Under the pieces are notes generated by a model that ran no database searches, had not been told where the DNA came from, and saw nothing but the letters and a program-made list of their open reading frames with translations. The position numbers and the translations under genes were made by a program. From positions 2,046,001-2,110,000 of the forward strand of contig NZ_JBKINJ010000001.1 of assembly GCF_046602855.1 (NCBI RefSeq): DNA of 64,000 nt, in the 5' to 3' direction. Shown here piece by piece: positions 1-9,626 of this stretch (positions are counted from its first letter, which is position 1; every line of letters starts with the position of its first letter). The DNA comes from Gracilimonas sp046602855. Its GTDB lineage: Bacteria > Bacteroidota > Rhodothermia > Balneolales > Balneolaceae.

Positions 1-1
1 A

Positions 2-247
2 ATGAGTCTGCAAGAACTCGAAAGGTATATAGAAAATGTTTTTAGCCATCTGTGGCAGGTATACTCCAGTAAAGATCTCATTTATTCAGCAATAGGAGTC
101 AAAGAACAATTTAAATTTTCATTCTATGATTCCCTGATCATTGCTGCTGCTTTAGAAGCCGGTTGTTCCACCCTTTACTCTGAAGATCTTCAGCACAAAC
201 AGAATATCTATTCGGTGCAGATCATAGATCCATTTATTGAGGATTGA
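2..247 (+). CDS. PIN-domain (VapC-like) ribonuclease, C-terminal part, cut by the window edge
   Basis: The visible 81 residues match the C-terminal half of PIN-domain toxins. A helix containing YDSLIIAAALEAGC is followed by LYSEDLQ, where the Asp and Glu/Asp residues are the usual metal-binding acidic positions. PIN proteins of this kind are normally about 130-140 aa endoribonucleases paired with a small antitoxin. The N-terminal half and any antitoxin would lie upstream of the window. The Met at position 2 is internal and not the true start. Family assignment is fairly safe; toxin function is inferred. Confidence 0.75.
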   Translation: MSLQELERYIENVFSHLWQVYSSKDLIYSAIGVKEQFKFSFYDSLIIAAALEAGCSTLYSEDLQHKQNIYSVQIIDPFIED

Positions 248-282
248 TCGATGAAGGAGGCTCCAGGAAAATGAATAGTTAT

Positions 283-1155
283 TTAACTTCCTTCCTTTTT
301 GATCTCTATTTCTGAATCCTCTCCAAACTTTGCATCCGTAGGTGGTCTATAAGGCTGAAAAGGTATCTTAAGGAGATTACCGAGATTGTCATTCTCTTCC
401 GGATCCATATGCGTATCAATACCGTATTTCAACTCTTTTATGTCGTTCACTTCAGCAAACGTTCCAAACATGCGGTCCCAGATAGCAAAGATATTACCAT
501 AGTTTGTATCGGTTAACGGCTGCGTATAATGGTGATGCACCTTATGCATCAGCGGCGTGATGAATACCCATGATATTGCCCGATCGATCTTTTTAGGCAT
601 ATTAATGTTGGCATGCGAGAGATGGGCGAATAAAGCCGAAAAACTTTGATACAGGAAAATGATCCAGATCGGTACACCAACCACAATCACACCTATGATA
701 GTAAATACCATTCTAAAAACGGCCTCTCCCGGATGATGTCGCAACCCGGTGGTCACATCAACGGTTGTATCACTGTGATGCACCAAATGAAATTTCCACA
801 TGAATCTAACTTTGTGCTCGATCCAATGGATCAGGTAAGCCCCAAAGAAATCAAGCAGCATCACTCCGACCACTGCCTGCAGCCAAAGTGGCATCTCTAT
901 CCATTGAAGAATGCCAAATTCAGTAGCGGTCACGTATTCAGATGACCAAACTAAAATACCTGCAAAACCTAACCCTATGACCACAAAAAAAGCATTCAGA
1001 ACCAGATTGAGGGCTGCATGTCTGACTTTTCTATACCCGAACTCAAAAAGAGGAAACACTCCTTCTATTACCCAAAACAGAAAGATTCCTCCTACAAGAA
1101 TTCCCGCTCTGAACGTAGTGGGTACATTTTCAAAAAATTCGATCAATCCTTCCAT
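283..1155 (-). CDS. Fatty-acid hydroxylase / sterol desaturase family membrane protein
   Basis: This is a 290-aa integral membrane protein with several hydrophobic helices in its first 110 residues. It has the histidine clusters of the di-iron fatty-acid hydroxylase superfamily: HWIEH near residue 110, HLVHH near 123, and HKVHHHY near 205 before a conserved NYGNIFAIWDRMFGTF stretch. Family members use two irons bound by the His boxes to hydroxylate or desaturate lipids at the inner membrane. The exact lipid substrate cannot be read from sequence. It stands alone, convergent with the PIN gene. Confidence 0.88.
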   Translation of the reverse strand: MEGLIEFFENVPTTFRAGILVGGIFLFWVIEGVFPLFEFGYRKVRHAALNLVLNAFFVVIGLGFAGILVWSSEYVTATEFGILQWIEMPLWLQAVVGVMLLDFFGAYLIHWIEHKVRFMWKFHLVHHSDTTVDVTTGLRHHPGEAVFRMVFTIIGVIVVGVPIWIIFLYQSFSALFAHLSHANINMPKKIDRAISWVFITPLMHKVHHHYTQPLTDTNYGNIFAIWDRMFGTFAEVNDIKELKYGIDTHMDPEENDNLGNLLKIPFQPYRPPTDAKFGEDSEIEIKKEGS

Positions 1156-1208
1156 AGGCCTCTTTTCTTACTGTAATTACATTAAATTTATAATCCTATG
1201 TAAATAAA

Positions 1209-1244
1209 ACAAGCCGGATATCGATTTCAATATCCAGCTTGTTT
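1209..1244. terminator. Bidirectional hairpin terminator
   Basis: The arms ACAAGCCGGATAT and ATATCCAGCTTGT pair with one mismatch around an 8-nt loop. A-rich sequence lies on the left and T-rich on the right. It sits just past the stop of the minus-strand propeller gene at 1264. Confidence 0.7.
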
Positions 1245-1263
1245 ATAAATTATTGCCTTGAAT

Positions 1264-4200
1264 TTAGTCTTTTGCGACCGGCTCAATTGTCTTAAACGGG
1301 CTTAATTCAGAGTTTTCTACTGCCCTCTGATACTCCGGCCAGTCCTGAGTTACAAAATTGTTGATCGCTGAAACAGAATTATTTACTGCTTCTTTTGCCT
1401 GCTGTAACAGATTGCGCTCCCTGGCACCGGGACCGTCAAAGTCACTTCCCAGGTAACGGTTTATGGCGTATAAATGGGTTAATACCGTTGGATCCGGATT
1501 CCGTACAATTCCCTGCTTGTCGGATTCTTCCCCAAATACCATTTCAAATAATTCATCCAGCTTTTCCTGCACGTTTTTGTGGGCATCATGGTAAGCCTCC
1601 AATTCTTCTTTGGAACGTTCATCGGCAGTGGCAAGGTCTTTGTTCACCTTAACGATCTCATTGGCCTGAGCCAGCTTTTGAACTGCTTCAGCGAGGTAGC
1701 TTGTCAGTGCTTCCACTTCTTTCTCAAGTTCAGCCGTTCTTCTCAGAGCTGAAATCGGCATTTCTATCCGTGGGTCTGTATGAACCGTAACCATGGTTGA
1801 GTCAGAATATTCCCCGGCTGTAAACTTTACTTTATAGGTACCGGGCAACACATCACGGCCTCCACGCTCATTTTCATTGGGTTTGCGTAACGTTCGGCTT
1901 GGGCGCTCTACACCGGCATGATCAAGTCCCCACGTAGTTCTGTTCAGACCATTATGCTCAGGTGTTCTTTCTAAAGTCCGGATCTTTTTCCTAGAAGTAT
2001 CAAAGATCTCGATCTTTACCTTCAACTCTTCTTCTTTCTTATCAGATTCTGAATCTGATTCCAAAGCATCTTTATTTACGGAATAACTTAGCAGGGCACC
2101 TGATGGTCGGTTTTCACCGGCAAACATGGCATCTGCCGCAAATCGAACACCTCGAGCCTGTCGCCACTCCGCCAGATAGGCATCAGGCGATGGAAAAGCC
2201 TTGATCGGTTTTTCAAGTTCATCAGTTCCACTGACTGCTAATTCACGAAGTGGACGAATATCATCGATTACCCAGAATGATCGACCAAAGGTGCCGATCA
2301 CCAAGTCATGTTCACGTGGGTGGATTATCATATCATAAGTAGAAACCGTTGGGTAATTATCACCCCATCTTGTCCAATCCTCACCACCATCAACAGATAC
2401 ATATAAACCGAACTCAGTTCCTAGAAACATAAGGTTTGGCTCTACAGGATCCTGAACAAAAGATAAGGAATACCCCTCCACCTGATCTTCGCTTACTATA
2501 TTATTCCAGCTTCTGCCGTAATTAGTAGTATGCAACAGATAGGGTGTCCAGTTGTCTCTTCTGTAATCATTGATCACAGCAAAGGCTTCCCCTTCATTAT
2601 GATGGGAGGCCTTGATCTGTGATATCCAGCTGCCTTCAGGAATACCCTTCAGGTTTCCTCTTAAGTTCGCCCAGTTCTGACCGTCATCTCTGGTGATCTG
2701 AATATTGCCATCATCAGTTCCGGCCCAGATAACACCGTTTTCAAGAGGACTTGGCTCAATGACTGTAATAGTTGTGTAGTTTTCGGCACCGGTTGCATCG
2801 AGCGTTAATCCTCCGCTCAAGTGCTGATTTTGTTTGGTGGTATCATTGGTTGTCAGATCAGGTGATATGATCTGCCAGGTCTCTCCCCTGTCCTTACTTC
2901 GGTGCACGTACTGGCTGCCAAAATAGATGGTCTTCTCATCAAACGGATCGATACTTATGGCAGCATTCCAGTTGAAACGTAATTCCTTGCCTTCCGGATG
3001 ATGCGGTTTCACAAAACGACTGCTGCCGGTCTCGGTATCCACGCGCCCTACATTCCCCTGTTGAGACATAGCATACACATAGCGGCCTGAGCTTTGATCG
3101 ATGGCAACGTCAAATCCATCACCGAAAAAGAGTTCTTCCCAATAGGAATTTCGGATATCACCGGATCTCCAAACGTAAGCCGGTCCCTGCCAGGTACCGT
3201 TATCCTGCATGCCTCCATAAATATTATAAGGATAATCCATATCCACGTTCACGTGATAGAACTGACCGACGGGAATATTATCCACAAAGCGCCAGGTCTC
3301 ACCTCTATCATAGGTAATGTTCAATCCACCATCGTTTCCATCTATCATATGCTTTGGATTGTCAGGATTTATCCAGAAAGCATGATGGTCCGGATGTACC
3401 CAATTGTAATACGGATACATGCTCTCAAATGATTTACCGCCATCTTCACTGATCGACAGATAACTGTATAAGCTGTAAATACGATTTTCATTTTTCGGAT
3501 CTACATAGATCTCAGCATAGTAGAACGGACGATTACCGATCTCACCATCATTCTTAACCTTTTCTCTCAGGTTCCACGTGTACCCACCGTCCTCACTTCT
3601 GTATATTGCATTTTCCTCTGATTCGATGAGGGCGTACACGATATTTGTATTGCTCTGAGCAAAAGCCAATCCCATTCTACCCAATTCCCCCTCGGGAAGG
3701 CCCTCTTCAGGACTGAGCTCATTCCAGTTTTCACCACCATCTATGGTCATGTATAGTCCGGAACCTTCACCACCGGATTTAAAGAACCACGGCCAACGGC
3801 GAAATTCCCACATGTTCACTAATAACTTATTTGGGTTATTGGGATCCATAACCATCTCACCGACACCCGTTCGGTCATTTACATACAGGATCTTATTCCA
3901 TGTTTTGCCACCGTCCGTCGTTTTGTACACGCCGCGCTCCTCACTGTCTCCCCAGGCAGAACCCTGTGCACCAACAAAAACAGTATTCGGGTCATCAGGA
4001 TGAATAAGCACTCTGTGAATATTCCTTGTCTTTTCAAGTCCCATCAACTCCCAGGACTTTCCACCGTCTATACTTCTATAGATTCCGGCTCCGCTGCTTT
4101 GGCTGTTTCGTGGATTACCTTCACCGGTTCCCATCCATATGATACTTGGGTTCTTTTGGTAGATATCTATAGCACCAATGGCCATAGGTCCATAATTCTC

Positions 4201-4464
4201 AAATATGGGCTGCCAGGTAACGCCTGCAGTTTCAGATTTCCAGACTCCACCCGAGGCAGCCCCAACATAGATAACATTAGTGTTGGATTGCACAACATCA
4301 ATAGCTGTTATCCTGCCACTCATTCCTGCCGGGCCAACATTTCTTGGCTCAATACCTTTCAGGAGTTCCATATTCAGATCCTGAGCCAACAATGAATGTG
4401 TCGGTAAGACCAAAAACAGAAACATGGCAATTAATGAAAGAAATTTGACGATTTGATTTTTCAT
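1264..4464 (-). CDS. Secreted sortilin/VPS10-like beta-propeller (BNR-repeat) protein
   Basis: This 1066-aa exported protein starts with a signal peptide (MKNQIVKFLSLIAMFLFLVL) ending near a LLAQ site. Residues about 40-720 contain many BNR/Asp-box type repeats of the pattern S-x-D-G-G-x-x-W (IYRSIDGGKSWE, VYKTTDGGKTWN, LYMTIDGGENWN and others), which form VPS10/sialidase-like propellers. The C-terminal third is charged and partly coiled (residues about 900-1000). Such proteins are common in Bacteroidota and often labelled glycosyl hydrolase, but no catalytic residues are evident, so the substrate is unknown. Confidence 0.85.
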   Translation of the reverse strand: MKNQIVKFLSLIAMFLFLVLPTHSLLAQDLNMELLKGIEPRNVGPAGMSGRITAIDVVQSNTNVIYVGAASGGVWKSETAGVTWQPIFENYGPMAIGAIDIYQKNPSIIWMGTGEGNPRNSQSSGAGIYRSIDGGKSWELMGLEKTRNIHRVLIHPDDPNTVFVGAQGSAWGDSEERGVYKTTDGGKTWNKILYVNDRTGVGEMVMDPNNPNKLLVNMWEFRRWPWFFKSGGEGSGLYMTIDGGENWNELSPEEGLPEGELGRMGLAFAQSNTNIVYALIESEENAIYRSEDGGYTWNLREKVKNDGEIGNRPFYYAEIYVDPKNENRIYSLYSYLSISEDGGKSFESMYPYYNWVHPDHHAFWINPDNPKHMIDGNDGGLNITYDRGETWRFVDNIPVGQFYHVNVDMDYPYNIYGGMQDNGTWQGPAYVWRSGDIRNSYWEELFFGDGFDVAIDQSSGRYVYAMSQQGNVGRVDTETGSSRFVKPHHPEGKELRFNWNAAISIDPFDEKTIYFGSQYVHRSKDRGETWQIISPDLTTNDTTKQNQHLSGGLTLDATGAENYTTITVIEPSPLENGVIWAGTDDGNIQITRDDGQNWANLRGNLKGIPEGSWISQIKASHHNEGEAFAVINDYRRDNWTPYLLHTTNYGRSWNNIVSEDQVEGYSLSFVQDPVEPNLMFLGTEFGLYVSVDGGEDWTRWGDNYPTVSTYDMIIHPREHDLVIGTFGRSFWVIDDIRPLRELAVSGTDELEKPIKAFPSPDAYLAEWRQARGVRFAADAMFAGENRPSGALLSYSVNKDALESDSESDKKEEELKVKIEIFDTSRKKIRTLERTPEHNGLNRTTWGLDHAGVERPSRTLRKPNENERGGRDVLPGTYKVKFTAGEYSDSTMVTVHTDPRIEMPISALRRTAELEKEVEALTSYLAEAVQKLAQANEIVKVNKDLATADERSKEELEAYHDAHKNVQEKLDELFEMVFGEESDKQGIVRNPDPTVLTHLYAINRYLGSDFDGPGARERNLLQQAKEAVNNSVSAINNFVTQDWPEYQRAVENSELSPFKTIEPVAKD

Positions 4465-4570
4465 AGCGTTTTTTTGATTTCAGTTTTTTATGAGCGAACT
4501 ATAAACAACTCATACACTTAAAACAATTTACAGGTTGTTAAAAAATTTACTTAATGAATTTAATCCAAAA

Positions 4571-4605
4571 AAAAGCCCCTTACATTTTTTATGCAAGGGG
4601 CTTAT
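4571..4605 (-). terminator. Rho-independent terminator of the metalloprotease gene
   Basis: AAGCCCCTT and AAGGGGCTT form a perfect 9-bp stem. Read on the minus strand it is followed by a run of eight T. It lies about 30 bp past the stop codon at 4634. Confidence 0.9.
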
Positions 4606-4633
4606 AAGAGTGTCAATTATCAGTTAAACTGAA

Positions 4634-7141
4634 CTAGTCATCACCTTCCAGAATATCTTGGATTCGTGCCTGAACATCCTCAAGATGTGTACGAGTCGGT
4701 CGATCCAATCCACCGGCTCTGATAGCATTATTGATGTCACGATTCAGAATATTAAGCTGATTTCTCACATTTGCACGAATATCAGACTGGCTGACATTAA
4801 CTGAGTTACCGGCCCACCAGCCGCTCTGCAGTTCTTCTGTCATCAGATCTTTCATTTCTTCCACATAGGCACGTTGCAGTGCACGGCGGTGAACGTCAAT
4901 ATTCTCACCTGCGCGAACTTCACTGAAGATGCCATTACGAACATCATCCATCATTTCAAATGCAGTGTAAGTATCTTCATCAGAACGTCTTTCGTACTCT
5001 ATGAGTCGTGCGATTCGTCTTGCATCAACGAGATTTCCGAGAACCCCCGCTTGAGCGCCTCTGAAGCTTTCTACAGCTGTAGCCTGATTCACACGGTCTA
5101 GGATCTCTTTACTGAAAGCCCAGCTTGGAGAACTGAAAGCGTGTTTTTGCAGAAATGCCATGGCCTCACGTTGCGTAGCTTCAGGAACTGCTTCATATAC
5201 TACACCATCCTGGCTGTAGGTTTTATGGGTTTCGTATACCCCCCCTACATTGCTAAGAACGTGGCCCATATAACGGTTCCACTGTCCAATAACATTGTTG
5301 TAGAGCTCTTGCAGCTCTTCGAAATTAGCTCCTTCACGCTCAGTCCATTCGATCAGATTGTCAGTGATAACCTGAAGATTAGCGAGTCCAAGCTCTCCGG
5401 CTTCCATCGCATCGTTCGTCAGATCTTCGTTCTGAGATCTTGGATCGATCTTAGCTCCTGTCTGTGCTCCATAAAAGTAAATTGGATCACCCGCTCTTTC
5501 TCGAACCCACTCATTCAGTGTTTCCTCGATCTCTTCATCACTCCAGTCATCAGGGAACCATGTGTAACCCCACTTCGCATTCCACTTGTCGTAAGGACCA
5601 ACCGCAGGATAGAAGTTGGTAACACCGTCACCCGGTTGAGCAACATAGTTGAAACGAGCGTAATCCATGATGGATGGTGCTGTTCCATTATTAGATGTAA
5701 ATTCCGGATCTCTGAGCTGTTCCACTGTATAGGCATAACTTGAACCCCAGTTATGAGGGAAGCCAAGTGTATGGCCAACTTCGTGGGCAGATACAAATCG
5801 TATCAGTTCACCCATGATATCGTCATCAAATTCAACACCACGTGCTTCCGGGTTTGCAGCAGCAGTCTGGATGAAGAACCAGTTTCTGAGAAGGTTCATC
5901 ACGTTGTGGTACCATCCAATGTCACTTTCAAGAATTTGTCCTGTTCTTGGATCGTGAACATGAGGACCATAGGCATTTTGTACCGGTGAAGCGAAGTAAC
6001 GTATCACAGAATAGCGTACATCTTCCGGGCTGAATTCAGGATCTTCTTCCGGTGTAGGAGCTACTTTACCCATGATCGCATTTTTGAAACCGGCGGCTTC
6101 AAAAGCTACTTGCCAGTCATCTACACCCTGAAGCAGATATTTAACCCATTTTTCAGGCGTGGCTGGATCAGCATAATATATGATCGGATTTTCCGGTTCT
6201 ACAAGCTCATCGCTTTCGCCATTTAACCATGCTTTGTAAGCTTCTTTATCTTTTGGCACTAATTTCCACCTTGTGATGTGGCGGATAGCTCTTGCTTTTT
6301 GGGCATCATCAGTGTACTCAGTTTTTTGAACACTGAAGAATCCAACTCTCTGATCGTAATTCCGGGCTCTCATTTTATCAGCCGGCAGAAGGATCATACT
6401 GTGATTCACTTCCATAGAGATCGTTCCGGTTGAGGAATTTGACGGAGGATCTCCGGCATCATACGTCAGCACGTTGCGAGCTTCAACATTTTCAGGATAA
6501 CTGTTGATGTGCTCAATATATGTTCTGCTGCCATCCAGACGACGTACCTGATAGGTCTTTCTACGGCTGCTTTGCAGTCCAAGTGATGGTATATCTGATG
6601 TAAACAAACTGGTGATCTCAACCACTGAACCGGTTGAATCCTCATTCAGCGCTTCAATATCAAATGATGATATGATCGGCTCAAAATTTGAGTTTTTGAC
6701 AGCCTCATAAATAGGTTCTCCTTCAGTTGCTACATTCTCGAAGGAAACGTGGCGAAGCAAGATCTTATCATCTTTCTTCTGCCAGCGGATGACCTGAGTG
6801 TTCAATTTCTCTCCACCGTAACCAATATTGTCAGCTGTTTTAGCAACTCGGGTTACGAGTAGCATTTCTTTATCTAAATGCTCATCGGGAATTTCATAAT
6901 AGTATTTATCGTCCACTTTGTGGACGTTGAATAGTCCTTCGTCAGTTTCAGCTTCATCAGTAATGACGTCACTGTATTTCTTCATTTCGTCGTCGCTGCC
7001 TGCGCCACCCTTGGCACCGTTAGTGCTAGACGGTTTACTCGCCTGAGCTGCATTTTCTGCTGTCTTACACCCTGCAAATATGAAAGCAAGACTCAGAAAA
7101 AGTACAGTAAGCGTTGTACCGTTGAATTTTCTATAGTTCAT
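4634..7141 (-). CDS. Zinc-dependent metalloprotease lipoprotein (DUF5117/DUF5118 type)
   Basis: This 835-aa protein has a lipoprotein signal (LAFIFAGCKTAENAA, acylated Cys near residue 25), a DUF5118/DUF5117-like region, and the metzincin-like zinc motif HEVGHTLGFPHN near residue 455, with a downstream SIMDYARFNY Met-turn-like segment. Members of this family are predicted periplasmic or surface metallopeptidases found mainly in Bacteroidota. The neighbouring cyanophycinase lipoprotein on the same strand is consistent with a peptide-degradation locus, but no shared operon is proven because the gap is about 130 bp. Confidence 0.9.
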   Translation of the reverse strand: MNYRKFNGTTLTVLFLSLAFIFAGCKTAENAAQASKPSSTNGAKGGAGSDDEMKKYSDVITDEAETDEGLFNVHKVDDKYYYEIPDEHLDKEMLLVTRVAKTADNIGYGGEKLNTQVIRWQKKDDKILLRHVSFENVATEGEPIYEAVKNSNFEPIISSFDIEALNEDSTGSVVEITSLFTSDIPSLGLQSSRRKTYQVRRLDGSRTYIEHINSYPENVEARNVLTYDAGDPPSNSSTGTISMEVNHSMILLPADKMRARNYDQRVGFFSVQKTEYTDDAQKARAIRHITRWKLVPKDKEAYKAWLNGESDELVEPENPIIYYADPATPEKWVKYLLQGVDDWQVAFEAAGFKNAIMGKVAPTPEEDPEFSPEDVRYSVIRYFASPVQNAYGPHVHDPRTGQILESDIGWYHNVMNLLRNWFFIQTAAANPEARGVEFDDDIMGELIRFVSAHEVGHTLGFPHNWGSSYAYTVEQLRDPEFTSNNGTAPSIMDYARFNYVAQPGDGVTNFYPAVGPYDKWNAKWGYTWFPDDWSDEEIEETLNEWVRERAGDPIYFYGAQTGAKIDPRSQNEDLTNDAMEAGELGLANLQVITDNLIEWTEREGANFEELQELYNNVIGQWNRYMGHVLSNVGGVYETHKTYSQDGVVYEAVPEATQREAMAFLQKHAFSSPSWAFSKEILDRVNQATAVESFRGAQAGVLGNLVDARRIARLIEYERRSDEDTYTAFEMMDDVRNGIFSEVRAGENIDVHRRALQRAYVEEMKDLMTEELQSGWWAGNSVNVSQSDIRANVRNQLNILNRDINNAIRAGGLDRPTRTHLEDVQARIQDILEGDD

Positions 7142-7271
7142 AAATATTAGTTTAGTTCTTAATGGTTATTTATACTTTGAAGGTGTGGTTAGTTTCACAT
7201 CAAATCAAGTCTTTTATCGAAAATACCTTGTAAAAAGTTTCATTTAAAGGCGTGACTTTACTGATATTTAC

Positions 7272-8147
7272 TTAATGGATGGTAAAAGTATCACCGGCAG
7301 TGTAAATATCAAGGTTAAGACCTTCACCTTTCAAAAGTCCGGTTTCTGTTACCGACGGTTCCCCGGTATTGCTGTATACCAGGACCTGAGATAAACCAAC
7401 GACCTCAGCAATATTATCTCTTACAAAAATAGCCGTTGATTCATCAATTCCTACTCCTTTATGATCCGGATACTCCATGACCGCAGTGATCAGTCGGTTG
7501 TTTCGTGCTCTTTTCACAAAATGTTGATCCACAATGATCTCCTCCACAAGACCGAGACCCTCATTCGTGATCAGATTATCCTTTTCAAGGTGGTAAAAGG
7601 TTGATGTGTATTCGGGATGTTTTGCCTGATCTCCGGTTATCATGATCCTGCTCATAATTGCAGCTCCGGCACTGGAACCGGATATGACCGCTCCACTTGA
7701 ATAAGCTTCATAAATCGCTTCTCCTATCTCAGGGTGATCCTCAACTTGCTTCATGAAACGGCTTTGATCGCCACCGGCAATATACATGAAGGCTGCGTTT
7801 CGAACAGAATCCAGAGCGCCGGACGTCACACTATCTTTTCTTCCGAGATCAAATGAATACATATTTTCGAAGCCATTATCCCTGAAGGGCTTTTCACCGT
7901 AAAAGCCTGATGTGTCCGGATTGAAGCCTGACATGGTTAATACCAAGCCAAAGGCATCGGGATCACTCAGATCTGATTCATCCAGAATACGCTCAATGAT
8001 CACATCGGGACGACTGCCTCCGCCTATGATCATAAGAGCCCCTTTCTCAGATAAGGGTTGACTCGAATCACAACCTGTAAGAAGTATTAAAAGTAGTATA
8101 AATGATTGATAGAAATATTTCATAGATCTGTATTTATTTAAGGACAT
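7272..8147 (-). CDS. Cyanophycinase-like S51 serine peptidase, lipoprotein
   Basis: The 291-aa protein has the cyanophycinase fold landmarks: an N-terminal LMIIGGGSRPDVI, the segment YIAGGDQSRF, and the nucleophile elbow SGSSAGAA, where the second Ser of the Gly-Ser-Ser-Ala-Gly stretch is the expected catalytic residue. GLGLVEEIIVDQHF and VGIDESTAI are also conserved in the family. Cyanophycinase cleaves Asp-Arg dipeptides from cyanophycin. A lipobox (LLTGCDSS) implies membrane anchoring and extracytoplasmic action. A second Met at residue 8 (8126) gives a more canonical lipoprotein signal and may be the true start. Confidence 0.88.
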   Translation of the reverse strand: MSLNKYRSMKYFYQSFILLLILLTGCDSSQPLSEKGALMIIGGGSRPDVIIERILDESDLSDPDAFGLVLTMSGFNPDTSGFYGEKPFRDNGFENMYSFDLGRKDSVTSGALDSVRNAAFMYIAGGDQSRFMKQVEDHPEIGEAIYEAYSSGAVISGSSAGAAIMSRIMITGDQAKHPEYTSTFYHLEKDNLITNEGLGLVEEIIVDQHFVKRARNNRLITAVMEYPDHKGVGIDESTAIFVRDNIAEVVGLSQVLVYSNTGEPSVTETGLLKGEGLNLDIYTAGDTFTIH

Positions 8148-8178
8148 AAAAAAAGCACCGGAAATCCGGTGCTTTTTA
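8148..8178 (-). terminator. Terminator after susD
   Basis: AAAAAGCACCGG and CCGGTGCTTTTT form a perfect hairpin with a 4-nt loop. It ends the minus-strand SusC/SusD transcript just before the cyanophycinase start. Confidence 0.92.
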
Positions 8179-8201
8179 AATTTGTGTTCTATGTTTTCAA
8201 A

Positions 8202-9581
8202 TTAGCAGGGAGGACCCTCATAACTAGCATTCTGACATAGATTTGGGTTAGAATCGATCTCACGACGTGGGATCGGTAGTACTAACTTGGGATCGTCATA
8301 AGAACGTGCTCCTACAGAGCGTTGGGTTCTCTTAATGTCATGAAGTAATTGCCCTTCAAACATCAGCTCTAGCTTACGCTCTAACAGAATATCATTCAGG
8401 TCGAAATCTGTAGGTAATGTGTATGTAGGCAGGTTAACTCGATCTCTCACCTCATTCAGGTCATCGATCGGATCTGCTCCTACATACGGAGCACCTTCAC
8501 GGTAATTAGCCTCAGCACGAGTCAGATACATTTCTGCTAATCTGATCTGCTGCACGTTGCCGTTCACAGCATTATTCCATTTTCCAGAACGAAATACACC
8601 AGCTTCATCCGGATCAGCGTATATTAAATCTAGCCTGTCGTCAGTGGCTTCGTATTCATCCAGATGAGACTGATTTACGTCAACATCACCTCTACTATCT
8701 GCGCTGTAAAAAACAAATAAGCTATTTGCTCCATCTTGTGCACTGACCTGCATTGAGAAAATATCCTCAGATGAATTCTCTACGTTATTGAACGCATCAG
8801 CATACGTATCTGTCAGCGAATAATTACCAGATGAGATCACGCGATCAGCTTGAATACGTGCATTGTCATAATCTTCCATTTGAAGATACACTCTGGAGAG
8901 TACAGCACTCGCTACCATTGAGTTAGCATAATATGAACGTACCGGATTTACATTAGGCAACAGATCTCTTGCATCAGTCAGATCATTAATGACCTGTGTA
9001 TATACTTCAGCAACTGTAGAGCGGGCAATGTTACTTGACTCATCAATACTTGTTGTTGGAGTTAAAACCAATGGTACTCCGGCCTGATTGTTTGGACCTC
9101 CCGCTACATATGGCGTTGCGTACAAACGTATCAGATCAAAATAAATCATGCCTCGGATAAATTTAGCTTCACCTTCTACACGATCTCTTTCATCGCCCTC
9201 CAGAAGATCAAGTCCATCCAATGCACTGTTTGTGATGTTGATCGCATCATAGGCATCTATCCATGATCCTGTTGCGTTTCCATTGTCATACTGTTGTTCT
9301 TTAAGCCAGATCTGACGCGGACCAAAGAAGGTTCCGGAAAAATCAAACTCATCGTCTGCTGCCAGAAAATCCGGCATCATCAGGAACCAGCCACCATATA
9401 GGTCACCGCCTCCCATTGCATCGTAAGCACCTATCAATACAGACTTCACATTTTCTGCATTTGTCAATGCTTCATTAGCATCAATGGACTGCTTTGGAGT
9501 GGTATCCAGCAATCCGTCACACGCTGTGAACAGAAAAGCACTTAAGACAAGTGTTCCTGCTATTAATTTTAGTTTTTTCAT
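8202..9581 (-). CDS. SusD/RagB-family nutrient-binding outer-membrane lipoprotein
   Basis: The 459-aa protein has a type II signal peptide with lipobox FLFTACDG, and the family's N-terminal DTTPKQSI and C-terminal features, including RLAEMYLTRAEANYREG and the closing segment ELMFEGQLLHDIKR. SusD proteins cap the TonB-dependent SusC barrel and bind the ligand at the cell surface. The gene lies 45 bp downstream of the susC-type gene on the same strand, the standard pair order. No glycosidase or protease accompanies the pair directly, so the substrate is unknown. The terminator just past the stop closes the operon. Confidence 0.95.
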   Translation of the reverse strand: MKKLKLIAGTLVLSAFLFTACDGLLDTTPKQSIDANEALTNAENVKSVLIGAYDAMGGGDLYGGWFLMMPDFLAADDEFDFSGTFFGPRQIWLKEQQYDNGNATGSWIDAYDAINITNSALDGLDLLEGDERDRVEGEAKFIRGMIYFDLIRLYATPYVAGGPNNQAGVPLVLTPTTSIDESSNIARSTVAEVYTQVINDLTDARDLLPNVNPVRSYYANSMVASAVLSRVYLQMEDYDNARIQADRVISSGNYSLTDTYADAFNNVENSSEDIFSMQVSAQDGANSLFVFYSADSRGDVDVNQSHLDEYEATDDRLDLIYADPDEAGVFRSGKWNNAVNGNVQQIRLAEMYLTRAEANYREGAPYVGADPIDDLNEVRDRVNLPTYTLPTDFDLNDILLERKLELMFEGQLLHDIKRTQRSVGARSYDDPKLVLPIPRREIDSNPNLCQNASYEGPPC

Positions 9582-9626
9582 AATCTTATAAAGTTTTTTT
9601 AAAAAAATTGTCTGAATTAACCTGAT

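Noticed and set aside
5141..5743. 200-codon plus-strand ORF inside the metalloprotease gene
   Set aside because: It lies antisense to a clear DUF5117-type coding frame, has no domain and no ribosome site.
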